34,232 nt of DNA from PGZG01 sp040235405 (GCA_040235405.1 JBECKT010000159.1:1-34232); one strand, 5' to 3'; shown: positions 25,001 to 31,838, counted from the stretch's first letter. Translations and numbers: made by a program. The notes: a model not told the origin generated them from the sequence alone.

Positions 25001-25036
25001 GAGCAGGTAGAAGAATATGTCGACATCATTTACTGA
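22028..25036 (+). CDS. large TPR lipoprotein of the ExbBD-TonB locus
   Basis: 1002 residues from a GTG at 22028 that overlaps the preceding stop (GTGA). Residues 1-23 are a lipoprotein signal with lipobox AMTGC (Cys23), so the mature protein is lipid-anchored. The residues after Cys (ASK) give no inner-membrane Asp signal, so outer-membrane sorting is expected. Almost the whole length is degenerate tetratricopeptide repeats, e.g. ERAEAYYLLAKAYDLAGDFDNSRKTL, DIYRALGDVYLQQERFRDAADAY and KLAVAYEKTGNFGAAALELE pieces. Such TPR lipoproteins act as scaffolds in Tol/gliding-type envelope machines. The 3' end overlaps the next gene by 20 bases. Confidence 0.85.
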   Translation: MNRRHPFHSHALAAAVVLAMTGCASKPTEDQNLQEEARYTGTTLADLEQTDITIETQSLENVSAQSALESYQRAVELFQDPEQRSRSIRRMADLALAAAEEKSSGVDEVDLKEAPAVSRAELDRSVDKLLYENFMREAQQAEKRDQRYAALDLAGSLYNGLDGAALDTDYGTAIQLYRTLLQTSQDANERAEAYYLLAKAYDLAGDFDNSRKTLDGLVKEYPDSIFYLEAQFRRGEMLFSDGDYEASSSAYREVVKAGASSDFYEQSLYKLGWSHYKLSEYELALEQFFAIIDHLHDTPELADEKSMQSKLVTDVHRVISLAFTNLEGAESVRSWFARRGRRDYEADIYRALGDVYLQQERFRDAADAYDMFVNVYPASPLAPEFSSLNIQAYQRGGFPTLVLPAKEKFVSQYGIRSSFWEQYPHARDGYTEQLKGHILDLARHYHALAQKSKKPEDFASPASWYKEYLDTPPVGTDQAEINDLYAQALFSGRRFPEAITEFERTAYAYEGYPKAADAAYFALVAYQEQIRGLPKDSEKEQATANVWRGRSINSSMKFAATFPQHEQVPKVLSNVIDDQLARKDMEGAIRTAGMLVSLQPPPPENLLIYGWSTIANGEFDLGRFKVAEFAYTNVLQYPSLPAKDRTTYQERLAASVYKQAEALQQEEQFVAAADMFMRVGIVYPEAGIRKNAEFDAATLYLQIERYDNAIPILESFRQRYPKDELNETIPDKLAVAYEKTGNFGAAALELERIAGNYQATDKELARQALWQAAEMQDRAKQPADSIRLYRKYLATYPQPYDFRAEGHYRLVKLYEQTGDTTAYNSGLNELVKTHQEAGDEGNDRVAWLGAWGAFTLAEPRFEEFNSIKLTQPLRRSLERKTTVMRDALQRYENVAAIGVSEYATAANFRIGQMYQGLARDMIDSERPRGLDDLELEQYELLLEEQALPYEDQAIDILIANTDLVTRNIYDDWVKQSFAQLAKLLPGRFAKFEQVEEYVDIIY

Positions 25037-25787
25037 TCGCCCTCTGGCGGCAGTTGCCGTCATGCTCGCCCTGCTTGCCGGTTGCGCAGCGAAACCGGCC
25101 ATAGATACCGACCTAGGTCTGGACCTGAGTGCCGGCGGCCCGTCGCGCTATGCTGAAGAGCGTGATGGCGCCGCCGCTGCCGACAGTGATGCCGAGCACG
25201 TACCCCCTGTGCCGCACGACCCTGCCGTTGTAGCGCTGGCTCAGCAGGCCATTCCGGAGTACGCAAAAGCCCTGCAAAGCATGCGCGCCGGCGAGCTGGA
25301 CAAGGCACTGACGATGTTCCAGTCCATCTCCAGTCGCTACCCGCAATTATCCGGGCCGGTGGTCAATCAGGGTATTATCTATCAGCGCCAGAAGAAGTTT
25401 GATGAGGCGGAACAAGCCCTGCGTCAGGCGCTGGATGTCAACGCCAGCAACCCCTATGCCCACAACGCACTGGGGCTTACCTTAAGGGAGAAAGGCAAGT
25501 TTGATGATGCCCGCAAGCATTACGAATCAGCCATCGCACTGGACCCTGAATATGCCCGCGCCCACTTCAATCTCGGTGTATTGGCAGAGCTTTATCTTCA
25601 GGACATGGCACTGGCATTGAGCCATTTCCGCGCCTATCAATCGCTTCAGCGACAGCAGGATCAGACAGTTGCCAACTGGATCGCAGACCTGGAGCGGCGC
25701 GTGCCAGAAGCTGCGCCAACATCAGGATCGGTGGCGACGCCGTCGGATACTGCCCCCGCAGGAACGGCCGAACAGGAGGTTAACTGA
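25017..25787 (+). CDS. TPR lipoprotein of the ExbBD-TonB locus
   Basis: 256 residues. The N-terminus LAVMLALLAGCAAK-type segment carries a clear lipobox (LAGC, Cys23). A linker rich in Ala, Asp and Glu follows, then at least four canonical TPR units at about 80-215 (AGELDKALTMFQSISSRYP; KKFDEAEQALRQALDVNASN; GKFDDARKHYESAIALDPEY). The C-terminus is a low-complexity Ala/Pro/Thr tail. It starts inside the end of the 1002-residue gene, so the two are likely translationally coupled. It is comparable in style to CpoB/PilF-type TPR proteins but not specific to either. Confidence 0.87.
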   Translation: MSTSFTDRPLAAVAVMLALLAGCAAKPAIDTDLGLDLSAGGPSRYAEERDGAAAADSDAEHVPPVPHDPAVVALAQQAIPEYAKALQSMRAGELDKALTMFQSISSRYPQLSGPVVNQGIIYQRQKKFDEAEQALRQALDVNASNPYAHNALGLTLREKGKFDDARKHYESAIALDPEYARAHFNLGVLAELYLQDMALALSHFRAYQSLQRQQDQTVANWIADLERRVPEAAPTSGSVATPSDTAPAGTAEQEVN

Positions 25788-25788
25788 C

Positions 25789-26082
25789 ATGCGATACCAA
25801 TCCCTGACGCTTGTGGCACTGCTGCTTTCACCGTGGCTTTGCGCCGAGGAGAATGCCGATCCAGCCCTGTCCACCAATATTATCGGCTCGCAGGAGGCGC
25901 CCACCGTGCTGAACGTGGTGCCCTGGAAAGACAAGGAAGTGAAGCTGGAGAAGAAAGATCCGACCTCATCGCTACTGAACCGGGTACTGGAACCACTTGA
26001 TCAGGAAGTTCTGATGCGCGAGGTCGAGTATTACCGGATTCTTGGTCAGGAAACCGGGGGAGACGACCTGTTTCTTGACTGA
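25789..26082 (+). CDS. small secreted protein of the ExbBD-TonB locus
   Basis: 97 residues from the ATG at 25789, preceded by a near-perfect AGGAGGT 8 bases upstream. A signal peptide at about 1-19 (MRYQSLTLVALLLSPWLCA) is followed by a short acidic/basic mature protein of about 78 residues with the segment VVPWKDKEVKLEKKDPTSS and a helical C-terminus (EVLMREVEYYRILG). It has no membrane span after the signal. Family not recognised. The position just upstream of the motor genes suggests a periplasmic accessory. The strong ribosome site supports it as a real gene. Confidence 0.75.
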   Translation: MRYQSLTLVALLLSPWLCAEENADPALSTNIIGSQEAPTVLNVVPWKDKEVKLEKKDPTSSLLNRVLEPLDQEVLMREVEYYRILGQETGGDDLFLD

Positions 26083-26093
26083 CCCCTGTCGGC

Positions 26094-26112
26094 GCATCTC
26101 GGGGAGAGATGC
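26094..26112 (+). other. hairpin in the gap before exbB
   Basis: GCATCTC/GAGATGC around a 5-base loop in the 131-base gap between the small secreted protein and exbB. No T run follows. Possibly an RNA-processing or stabilising element. Confidence 0.4.
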
Positions 26113-26157
26113 AGCTCGGGATAAATTCTGATAAAAAGACCAGCGCCGCTTGCACTC

Positions 26158-26178
26158 GCAGCATCATGGGGATGCTGC
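26158..26178 (+). other. second hairpin in the gap before exbB
   Basis: GCAGCATC/GATGCTGC, a perfect 8-base stem with loop ATGGG, 35 bases before the exbB start codon. No T run. It could separate expression of the envelope genes from the motor genes. Confidence 0.45.
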
Positions 26179-26213
26179 AATGACAACAATAACCCTGTCT
26201 GGAGAACATCCTG

Positions 26214-26930
26214 ATGTCAACGCCCGTTTCCCTTGATCCTGCCTCTGCTCCGGCCGTTGCCGATGCCAGCCTGGTAACCACATCAATCAGTTTTATTCAG
26301 GATGGTGGCTTCTTCATGTACCCGATTCTGATCGTTCTGGCGATCGGTCTTGGTATCGTTCTCGAGCGGGTTATCTACCTTCAGGCGACCAAGGCCCGGA
26401 ACAAGAAGATCTGGGACCAGGTTTTCCCGCTGCTGGCCAAGGGCCAGTTCCGCCAGGCCATGGATATCGTCAAGGACAGCAAGCTGGGAGTCGGTCGAAT
26501 TGTTGCCAATGGCCTGGAGCGTGCCCGCGTCAGCCGACGCCACGATGACGTCGAGCTGGCTATGGAAGAAGGCCTGATGGAAGTCATGCCGCGCCTGGAA
26601 GCGCGCACCCCCTATATCGCTACGCTGGCGAATATTGCCACCCTGCTCGGTCTGCTCGGCACCATTATCGGTCTGATCCAGGCATTTACCGCAGTGGCCA
26701 GCGCCGACCCGGCTCAGAAAGCAGACCTGCTGTCCGCCTCCATTTCGGTGGCCATGAATACCACAGCTTTCGGTCTGATTGCGGCCATTCCGCTGCTACT
26801 GGCTTTCTCCTTTATCAACTCCATGACCGGCAAGCTGATTGACAGCATGGAAATGGCCTCGGTCAAATTCATGAACGTATTCCGTCAGGTGGTGGCTCAA
26901 CAGGATCAACGCAGCGGCGATGGCCAGTAA
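26214..26930 (+). CDS. ExbB/TolQ/MotA-family proton channel protein
   Basis: 238 residues. It belongs to the ExbB/TolQ family, which forms a pentameric inner-membrane channel around an ExbD/TolR dimer and turns proton flow into movement. Three membrane spans are visible: about 33-55 (MYPILIVLAIGLGIVLERVIY), 134-158 (containing the signature GLLGTIIGLIQAF) and 178-202 (VAMNTTAFGLIAAIPLLLAF). The large loop between spans 1 and 2 is cytoplasmic, as in the family. GGAG is 9 bases upstream of the ATG. The partners are the two ExbD genes and the TonB-like gene that follow, so this is the motor half of the locus. Confidence 0.95.
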   Translation: MSTPVSLDPASAPAVADASLVTTSISFIQDGGFFMYPILIVLAIGLGIVLERVIYLQATKARNKKIWDQVFPLLAKGQFRQAMDIVKDSKLGVGRIVANGLERARVSRRHDDVELAMEEGLMEVMPRLEARTPYIATLANIATLLGLLGTIIGLIQAFTAVASADPAQKADLLSASISVAMNTTAFGLIAAIPLLLAFSFINSMTGKLIDSMEMASVKFMNVFRQVVAQQDQRSGDGQ

Positions 26931-26965
26931 CTCGCCCCATGTCGTTAACCTGTTAAGGAGCCGGT

Positions 26966-27487
26966 ATGCGATCAAGAAAGCGTACACGGGAAACTGACGT
27001 CGAACTGAACATTACTGCCTTTCTCAATCTGATGGTGGTACTGATTCCGTTCCTGCTACTCAATGCGGTATTCGCGCAGGTATCGATCCTGCAGCTGAAT
27101 TTGCCGTCCACTGAGGAAGCGCCGCCGTCCGACCCGGAAGAAAATGAGAAACCGGTACTTGAAGTCCTGATCTATCAGGATCGCTATGAAGTGGCCGAAA
27201 GAAAAAGTAACTCGGTATTGGCGGTGGTCGAGAAATCAGCTGATGGCCGGCACGATCGCGAGGGCCTGCGCGAGTTTCTCGGCAAGGTCAAAAAGCGGTT
27301 TCCGGACGTCAACAACATCACCCTGCTGTGTGAGGATGACACTGACTATGAACTGATGATCTACACCATGGATGCGGTGCGTTATCGCATCGAAGTCATT
27401 AACGGTGTACCGATCAAGAAAGAACTGTTCCCGGAAATCGGCATCGGCAATGCCCCGCCGGATACTCGCCTCGGAGGTGACCTATGA
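26966..27487 (+). CDS. ExbD-like protein with Asn in place of the membrane Asp
   Basis: 173 residues. It has ExbD/TolR architecture: short basic cytoplasmic N-terminus, one membrane span (about 14-37) and a periplasmic domain with a YQDRYEV strand and a LREFLGKVKKRFPDVNNITLL segment. The span reads ELNITAFLNLMVVLIP. At position 21, where E. coli ExbD has the proton-carrying Asp25 and the next gene has Asp30, there is Asn. The protein is therefore probably unable to carry protons itself and may be a structural or heterodimer partner. AAGGAG precedes the ATG. The stop overlaps the next ATG (ATGA). Confidence 0.92.
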   Translation: MRSRKRTRETDVELNITAFLNLMVVLIPFLLLNAVFAQVSILQLNLPSTEEAPPSDPEENEKPVLEVLIYQDRYEVAERKSNSVLAVVEKSADGRHDREGLREFLGKVKKRFPDVNNITLLCEDDTDYELMIYTMDAVRYRIEVINGVPIKKELFPEIGIGNAPPDTRLGGDL

Positions 27488-27993
27488 ACCAGTCATCCCG
27501 TGGCAAGCGCATGGCTCGCCGGCATGCCCGGCACAAGGGTGTGGCGGTACTGAATCTGACCTCACTGATGGATATTTTCACCATTCTGGTGTTCTTTCTG
27601 CTGGTCAACTCATCCAACACCCAGCAACCACCGGATAACAAGGACATTGTGCTGCCTGAGTCCAGCGCAGAAGCGGTGCCGGACGAAGTGCTGAAGATAC
27701 AGATCAGTGCCAAAGACATCATTGTCCAGGATGTCCGCATCGATTCGACCATCAGCGAGAATGATGACGGTGTATCGGTGATGAAAGCACTGGTAGAGGA
27801 ACTTGCTTTCAGAGCCAGCCGCAGTCTGCCGGTGTTGAATGAAGAGGGTATCCCCGAGCGTGAGCTGATGATCCTGGCAGATCGCAAAGTACCCTACTCC
27901 ACCATTCGCGATGTCATGGTTAGCGCAAGCCAGACCGAGTACACCAAGATCTCCTTCGCCGTTCTGCGCAAGGCCGAGGAGGACATCGAATGA
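27484..27993 (+). CDS. ExbD/TolR-family protein with the conserved Asp
   Basis: 169 residues. The basic N-terminus (RGKRMARRHARHKG) is followed by one membrane span (about 21-43) containing LNLTSLMDIFTILVFF, with Asp30 at the proton-carrying place of the family, and a periplasmic domain with ELMILADRKVPYSTIRDVM typical of ExbD/TolR. It overlaps its neighbours by 4 bases on each side (27484-27487 and 27990-27993), so exbD1, exbD2 and tonB-like form one coupled translation unit. Together with the Asn-carrying paralogue this suggests an asymmetric ExbD pair. Confidence 0.95.
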   Translation: MNQSSRGKRMARRHARHKGVAVLNLTSLMDIFTILVFFLLVNSSNTQQPPDNKDIVLPESSAEAVPDEVLKIQISAKDIIVQDVRIDSTISENDDGVSVMKALVEELAFRASRSLPVLNEEGIPERELMILADRKVPYSTIRDVMVSASQTEYTKISFAVLRKAEEDIE

Positions 27994-28934
27994 ACGATAC
28001 CAACAAGAAACCACTGGTAATCTTTATTGATGGCCTGCTGCCGTGGGATAGCCTGCCCGGGGAGCGTCGCCGTCAGTGGATCATCCTGGTCCTTCTGGCA
28101 CTACTGTGCCTGTTTCTCATCTTGCTGATCGAGACCACCAGCATTCCGAAGAAGGACCGCCGCGAAGCCGAGCAAATACCGGAGCGTCTGGCGAAGCTGG
28201 TACTGGAGAAGAAGAAGGAAGAACCACCGCCGCCGCCACCACCGGAACCAGAACCGGAGAAGCAGCCGGAACCGGAGCCGGAACCGGAAAAACCCAAAGA
28301 GGAACCAAAACCCGAGCCCACTGCGGAGAAGGTGGAAAAGGCCAGAGAGGTTGCCAAAAAGGAGCTGAAGGTCTTCGAGGAATCCCTTGCCGGCCTGCAG
28401 GATTTTGCACCTGTGGTATCGAAGCAGCCGCTGCGTACCGGTGGCGCGGAATCGGCCAGGGTTGAACGTAACCTGATCACCAGCCGTGCCGGCAGCGGCT
28501 CTGGCGGTATCGCCGTGTCCAGCGTCTCCGCTGGCGGCGGTGGTGGCGGCACACTGGAAGGAGCTGCTGTTGCCAAGGTTGAGAGCGGTATCGCCGCTGC
28601 CGCAGAAGCAGCAACCACTGTTCGGAAAAATGCCGAAGGCAAGAGCGTTCGTACCGAGGAGCAGATTCGTCGCACCTTCGACCGCAGCGCGGGTCGGATC
28701 AACAGCGCCTATCAACGGGCCCTGCGACAGAATCCGGCCCTGCGCGGTACCGTGGTGCTAACCATGACCATCGACCCTTCCGGCGCTGTCAGCAAGGTCG
28801 TGATCAAATCAAGCGAACTGTCTGATCCGGAACTGGAGCGGCGGATTCAGTTAATCGTGCAGTCGATGGACTTCGGCGCCCTGCCGGTTGAAGTCTGGAC
28901 CGGCGACTATGCGCTGAACCTGTTCCCGACCTGA
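27990..28934 (+). CDS. TonB-like energy transducer with AgmX/PglI-type C-terminus
   Basis: 314 residues. A short cytoplasmic start is followed by one membrane span (about 29-48, WIILVLLALLCLFLILLIET), a Pro/Glu/Lys-rich stretch at about 77-110 that would bridge the periplasm, and a Gly/Ser-rich segment at about 168-190. The C-terminal domain (about 220-312) contains EEQIRRTFDRSAGRINSAYQ and LRGTVVLTMTIDPSGAV. This matches the pattern of the AgmX/PglI C-terminal family of gliding-motility TonB-like proteins better than classical TonB. It likely transmits force from the ExbBD motor to outer-membrane or TPR partners. The locus ends with a strong terminator. Confidence 0.9.
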   Translation: MNDTNKKPLVIFIDGLLPWDSLPGERRRQWIILVLLALLCLFLILLIETTSIPKKDRREAEQIPERLAKLVLEKKKEEPPPPPPPEPEPEKQPEPEPEPEKPKEEPKPEPTAEKVEKAREVAKKELKVFEESLAGLQDFAPVVSKQPLRTGGAESARVERNLITSRAGSGSGGIAVSSVSAGGGGGGTLEGAAVAKVESGIAAAAEAATTVRKNAEGKSVRTEEQIRRTFDRSAGRINSAYQRALRQNPALRGTVVLTMTIDPSGAVSKVVIKSSELSDPELERRIQLIVQSMDFGALPVEVWTGDYALNLFPT

Positions 28935-28957
28935 TCAACCGCATCAGCCGGAAAACG

Positions 28958-28986
28958 AAAATGCCGGGCTTGCCCGGCATTTTTTA
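28958..28986. terminator. terminator ending the TPR-ExbBD-TonB locus (probably bidirectional)
   Basis: Stem ATGCCGGG/CCCGGCAT with loop CTTG, then TTTTTT on the + strand and A residues on the other side. It also faces the convergent epmC gene. Confidence 0.93.
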
Positions 28987-29004
28987 TTCCGCTGGTGGCA
29001 ACAA

Positions 29005-29547
29005 CTACCAACGTAGAAAAACCTCGTCAACTTGCCCGGCACTGAACGGCCCACCACGATAGTAGCTCGACAACGCCTGACACCAGCGCCCAGCCCGGCC
29101 GCGCAGTCCGCTTTCTGCCAGACATTTCGCCCTGTCCAGCACTGCAGCTTCAAATCCTGACACATCACCTGCTCCGCCATGCAGATTATCCAGCGATACC
29201 CTGAACGGGTGGCCGCCTGCTGCACAAAACAGTAGCTCCAGTGCCTGCGGTCTGATCTCGACCTGCTGAAACTCGAGTTGCTGACACGCATCGCGCCCGT
29301 CTGCCGCATACCAATAGCCGAAATCAGGCAATTTGCGCCGGGCAGGACCAGCGACACACCAGTGGGCAGTTTCATGCAGCGCGGAACGGAAATAATCGCG
29401 GGTGTAGATGATTTTTGCCGGCTGCCCATCCTGCGGCGGCTGGTAGAAAGGCTCTTCAGCGCCACCGATCAACAGAGTGTTCTGGTCTGCAGCAAAGCAG
29501 CCGGCAAACAGACACTCAAGATCGGCGCTGGTAAAACCGCGCTGCAT
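29005..29547 (-). CDS. epmC: elongation factor P hydroxylase EpmC
   Basis: 180 residues from the ATG at 29547, close to the 182 of E. coli YfcM/EpmC. A further ATG at 29583 would add 12 residues; neither has a strong ribosome site. EpmC hydroxylates the lysylated Lys of EF-P, the final step after EpmA and EpmB. The metal site HETAH lies at about 58-62 (SALHETAHWC), followed by DFGYWYAADGRD, EIRPQALELLFC and the helical C-terminus (ALSSYY), all as in E. coli. Its presence implies the beta-lysylation pathway. epmA and epmB are not in this window. Confidence 0.93.
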   Translation of the reverse strand: MQRGFTSADLECLFAGCFAADQNTLLIGGAEEPFYQPPQDGQPAKIIYTRDYFRSALHETAHWCVAGPARRKLPDFGYWYAADGRDACQQLEFQQVEIRPQALELLFCAAGGHPFRVSLDNLHGGAGDVSGFEAAVLDRAKCLAESGLRGRAGRWCQALSSYYRGGPFSAGQVDEVFLRW

Positions 29548-29599
29548 TTGTCTGCGGGTTTGCGGTAAGGTAGCGCGCCCCATTCAGGAACCTCGTTGC

Positions 29600-30973
29600 G
29601 TGTTCAGCCGTTTATCTCCCCTGCGCCGTGAAGCCCGCGCCCAGTTGACTTTGGCATTACCCATTCTCGGCGGCCAGCTCGCGCAGACCGCAAACGGCTT
29701 TGTCGATACCGTGATGGCAGGCCGGGTCAGCTCGGTAGACCTGGCCGCAGTCGCAGTCGGTGCCAGCGTCTGGGTGCCGGTCTATCTGTTCATGACCGGG
29801 GTGTTGATGAGTGCCACCCCGATACTGTCGCGAAAACTCGGCGCGAAAGCCTACCACCGTATCAATCCTGTTGCCCAGCAGGGCCTGTGGCTGGCCATCG
29901 GGCTTGGCCTGATTGCAGCGCTGGTGCTGCGCAGCATGGCGCCGGTGCTGGCATGGATGGACGTTGATCCGTTACTGCGGCCGAAAGTCGAGGGCTACCT
30001 GAACGCGCTCAGCTGGGGCATGCCCGGTGCCGCCCTGTTTCTGACCCTGCGCAGCTATACCGAGGCCATGTCACACACCCGGCCGGTACTGTGGATCAGC
30101 GTTATCGGCCTGCTGATCAATATCCCCAGCAACTACGTTCTGATCTACGGAAAATTCGGCCTGCCGGCACTCGGCGGGGTCGGCTGCGGCTGGGCCACAT
30201 CACTGGTGTTCTGGTGCATGGCACTGATGATGGGCGGCTACATACGCCGTCATCCGGTTTATGCCAGCGCCCGCCTGCATTTCCGCCAGACCCACCTTGA
30301 ACCGGCCACCGCCTGGTACATTTTCCGGCTCGGTTTACCGGTAGGGCTATCGATCTTCTTTGAGGTCAGCATCTTCGCCATGATTGCCCTGCTGATCAGC
30401 AGTCTGGGGCCGACGGTGGTTGCCGGCCATCAGGTGGCGCTGAACTTCACCGGCCTGCTGTTCATGATTCCACTGAGCCTGGCGCTGGCCGTTACCGTCA
30501 GGGTGGGTCGCGGCCGCGGCCAGCGTGACCTTGAAGCAGTACAACTGGCATCCCGCTGCGCTCTGCTGCTAACCCTTATGATCGGCCTGGTCGCCGGGAC
30601 TCTGCTGTTTCTGCTCCGGCATCAGGTTCCCTGGCTATACAGCAATAACCCGGCAGTACGATCAGTGGCCTCCGGCCTGCTGCTCTATGCCGCCCTGTAC
30701 CAGCTCTCTGATGCCTGGCAGGTCACTGTGAGTGGCACCCTGCGGGGCTTTGAGGACACCACTGTGCCGATGTTCATCACCCTGCTGGCCTACTGGGGAA
30801 TCGGCCTGCCAGTAGGGTACTGTCTGGCCATGACCGACCTGCTGCTGGCGCCAATGGGGCCAGAGGGCTTCTGGATCGGGCTACTCAGCGGCCTGACCGC
30901 GGCAGCATTGATGCTTACCGTACGGCTGCGTTTCCGACTGCGGCAGTTTGCTGCCAGCGCCGCAACACGCTGA
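29600..30973 (+). CDS. MATE-family multidrug efflux protein
   Basis: 457 residues from the GTG at 29600, with AGGA 9 bases upstream. The longer frame upstream lies over the epmC start and is not family-like. Two MatE domains and about twelve hydrophobic segments are visible. The first domain starts LALPILGGQLAQTANGFVDTVMAGRVSSVDLAAVA, a typical MATE N-terminus, and the second repeats LGLPVGLSIFFEVSIFAMIALLIS. It is a cation- or proton-driven drug exporter of the NorM group by texture; the substrate is unknown. It is divergent from epmC, with starts only about 50 bases apart. Confidence 0.95.
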   Translation: MFSRLSPLRREARAQLTLALPILGGQLAQTANGFVDTVMAGRVSSVDLAAVAVGASVWVPVYLFMTGVLMSATPILSRKLGAKAYHRINPVAQQGLWLAIGLGLIAALVLRSMAPVLAWMDVDPLLRPKVEGYLNALSWGMPGAALFLTLRSYTEAMSHTRPVLWISVIGLLINIPSNYVLIYGKFGLPALGGVGCGWATSLVFWCMALMMGGYIRRHPVYASARLHFRQTHLEPATAWYIFRLGLPVGLSIFFEVSIFAMIALLISSLGPTVVAGHQVALNFTGLLFMIPLSLALAVTVRVGRGRGQRDLEAVQLASRCALLLTLMIGLVAGTLLFLLRHQVPWLYSNNPAVRSVASGLLLYAALYQLSDAWQVTVSGTLRGFEDTTVPMFITLLAYWGIGLPVGYCLAMTDLLLAPMGPEGFWIGLLSGLTAAALMLTVRLRFRLRQFAASAATR

Positions 30974-31002
30974 CCCGGCGCCAACTACCGTCTGTCCGTC
31001 AA

Positions 31003-31032
31003 TTTTCCCGGCCAGGGTTGTCGCCGGGAAAA
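31003..31032 (+). other. 10-base-pair hairpin after the MATE gene
   Basis: TTTTCCCGGC/GCCGGGAAAA around a 10-base loop, in the 157-base gap between the MATE gene and the next gene. There is no T run after it on either strand. It may be a processing or factor-dependent termination structure. Confidence 0.4.
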
Positions 31033-31130
31033 GCCCGCGCTAGGGTGTCAGTGACAGTCGCCGCGACCCGGCGTCCCCTGACCCCGTCGGTCAAGGCACT
31101 GTCAGCCTGGTTCCGCCAAGGGAGATCCCC

Positions 31131-31838
31131 ATGGGCTTCCAGCACCGACCGGCCACCGCCGGTAAAGCACTGCCACACAATGTAGTGCCGCTGATTCCGC
31201 GCCATCAGGCCGCGAAACCCCGCATCGTCCGCGTTTCCCCCGAGAACGACGGCCTGGAATTGCTCTACGCCAATGATCGCCATCCGGACACCCTGTTCTC
31301 GGTAAAGATCCTCTGCTGGGCTTTGCTCGATAACGACGACGTCGTCGCCATGGTGCCGTGGCTGGATGCGGTGGTACCCAGTTCAGAGTTGGAAGATCCG
31401 TTAAACGGGCGCTGGGAAGGTTACCGCTTGCCCCACAGCAGCTACCTGTTTACCGAGGCGCCGCAGTACAAGGCGGACGAACTGCGCGCCGCCGTGGAAT
31501 TCTTCGGCAAGGCCTCAGCCTCTGAGGAGGTGGTACAGGAGGTCCCGGACGCCATTGGCACCCATGCGGTATTTTCCAGCGACGGCTTTCACAGCATCAG
31601 CCTGCTTGAGGTGGTCAGCTGGCGATTGACCGGCGATGGCCGCCTGCTCGCCATGGTAATTGAAGAAGGTGAGGTGACCAGCACGCCGGTGTTACCCGGC
31701 GATCCGTGTCTGCATGCAGCCCAGGACCAGCCCACCTTCCGTTATTTTTTCCAGCATCAGGTGGCAAACCGGATCAAGGAACGTGATCCGGAAACTCTGG
31801 CGGCGATTTCAGTACTGGCGGCGGAGCGGGATCAATGA
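31131..31838 (+). CDS. hypothetical protein, 235 residues
   Basis: The ATG at 31131 is preceded by AAGGGAGA. Soluble, with no signal peptide or membrane span. The body looks globular and alternates strands and helices (LFSVKILCWALLDNDDVVAMVPWLDAVVP; HAVFSSDGFHSISLLEVVSWRLTGDGRLLAMV). These two stretches look alike (LLDNDDVVAMV and LTGDGRLLAMV), which hints at an internal duplication. The C-terminus (FRYFFQHQVANRIKERDPETLAAI) is helical. I do not recognise a family. It converges on the antiporter gene, and the last 7 bases are shared with that gene's stop region. Confidence 0.8.
   Translation: MGFQHRPATAGKALPHNVVPLIPRHQAAKPRIVRVSPENDGLELLYANDRHPDTLFSVKILCWALLDNDDVVAMVPWLDAVVPSSELEDPLNGRWEGYRLPHSSYLFTEAPQYKADELRAAVEFFGKASASEEVVQEVPDAIGTHAVFSSDGFHSISLLEVVSWRLTGDGRLLAMVIEEGEVTSTPVLPGDPCLHAAQDQPTFRYFFQHQVANRIKERDPETLAAISVLAAERDQ

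Noticed and set aside
29477..29599. N-terminal extension of the MATE gene
   Set aside because: The extra 41 residues are Arg/Cys-rich, lie over the epmC start region and have no ribosome site. The GTG at 29600 fits the family start.
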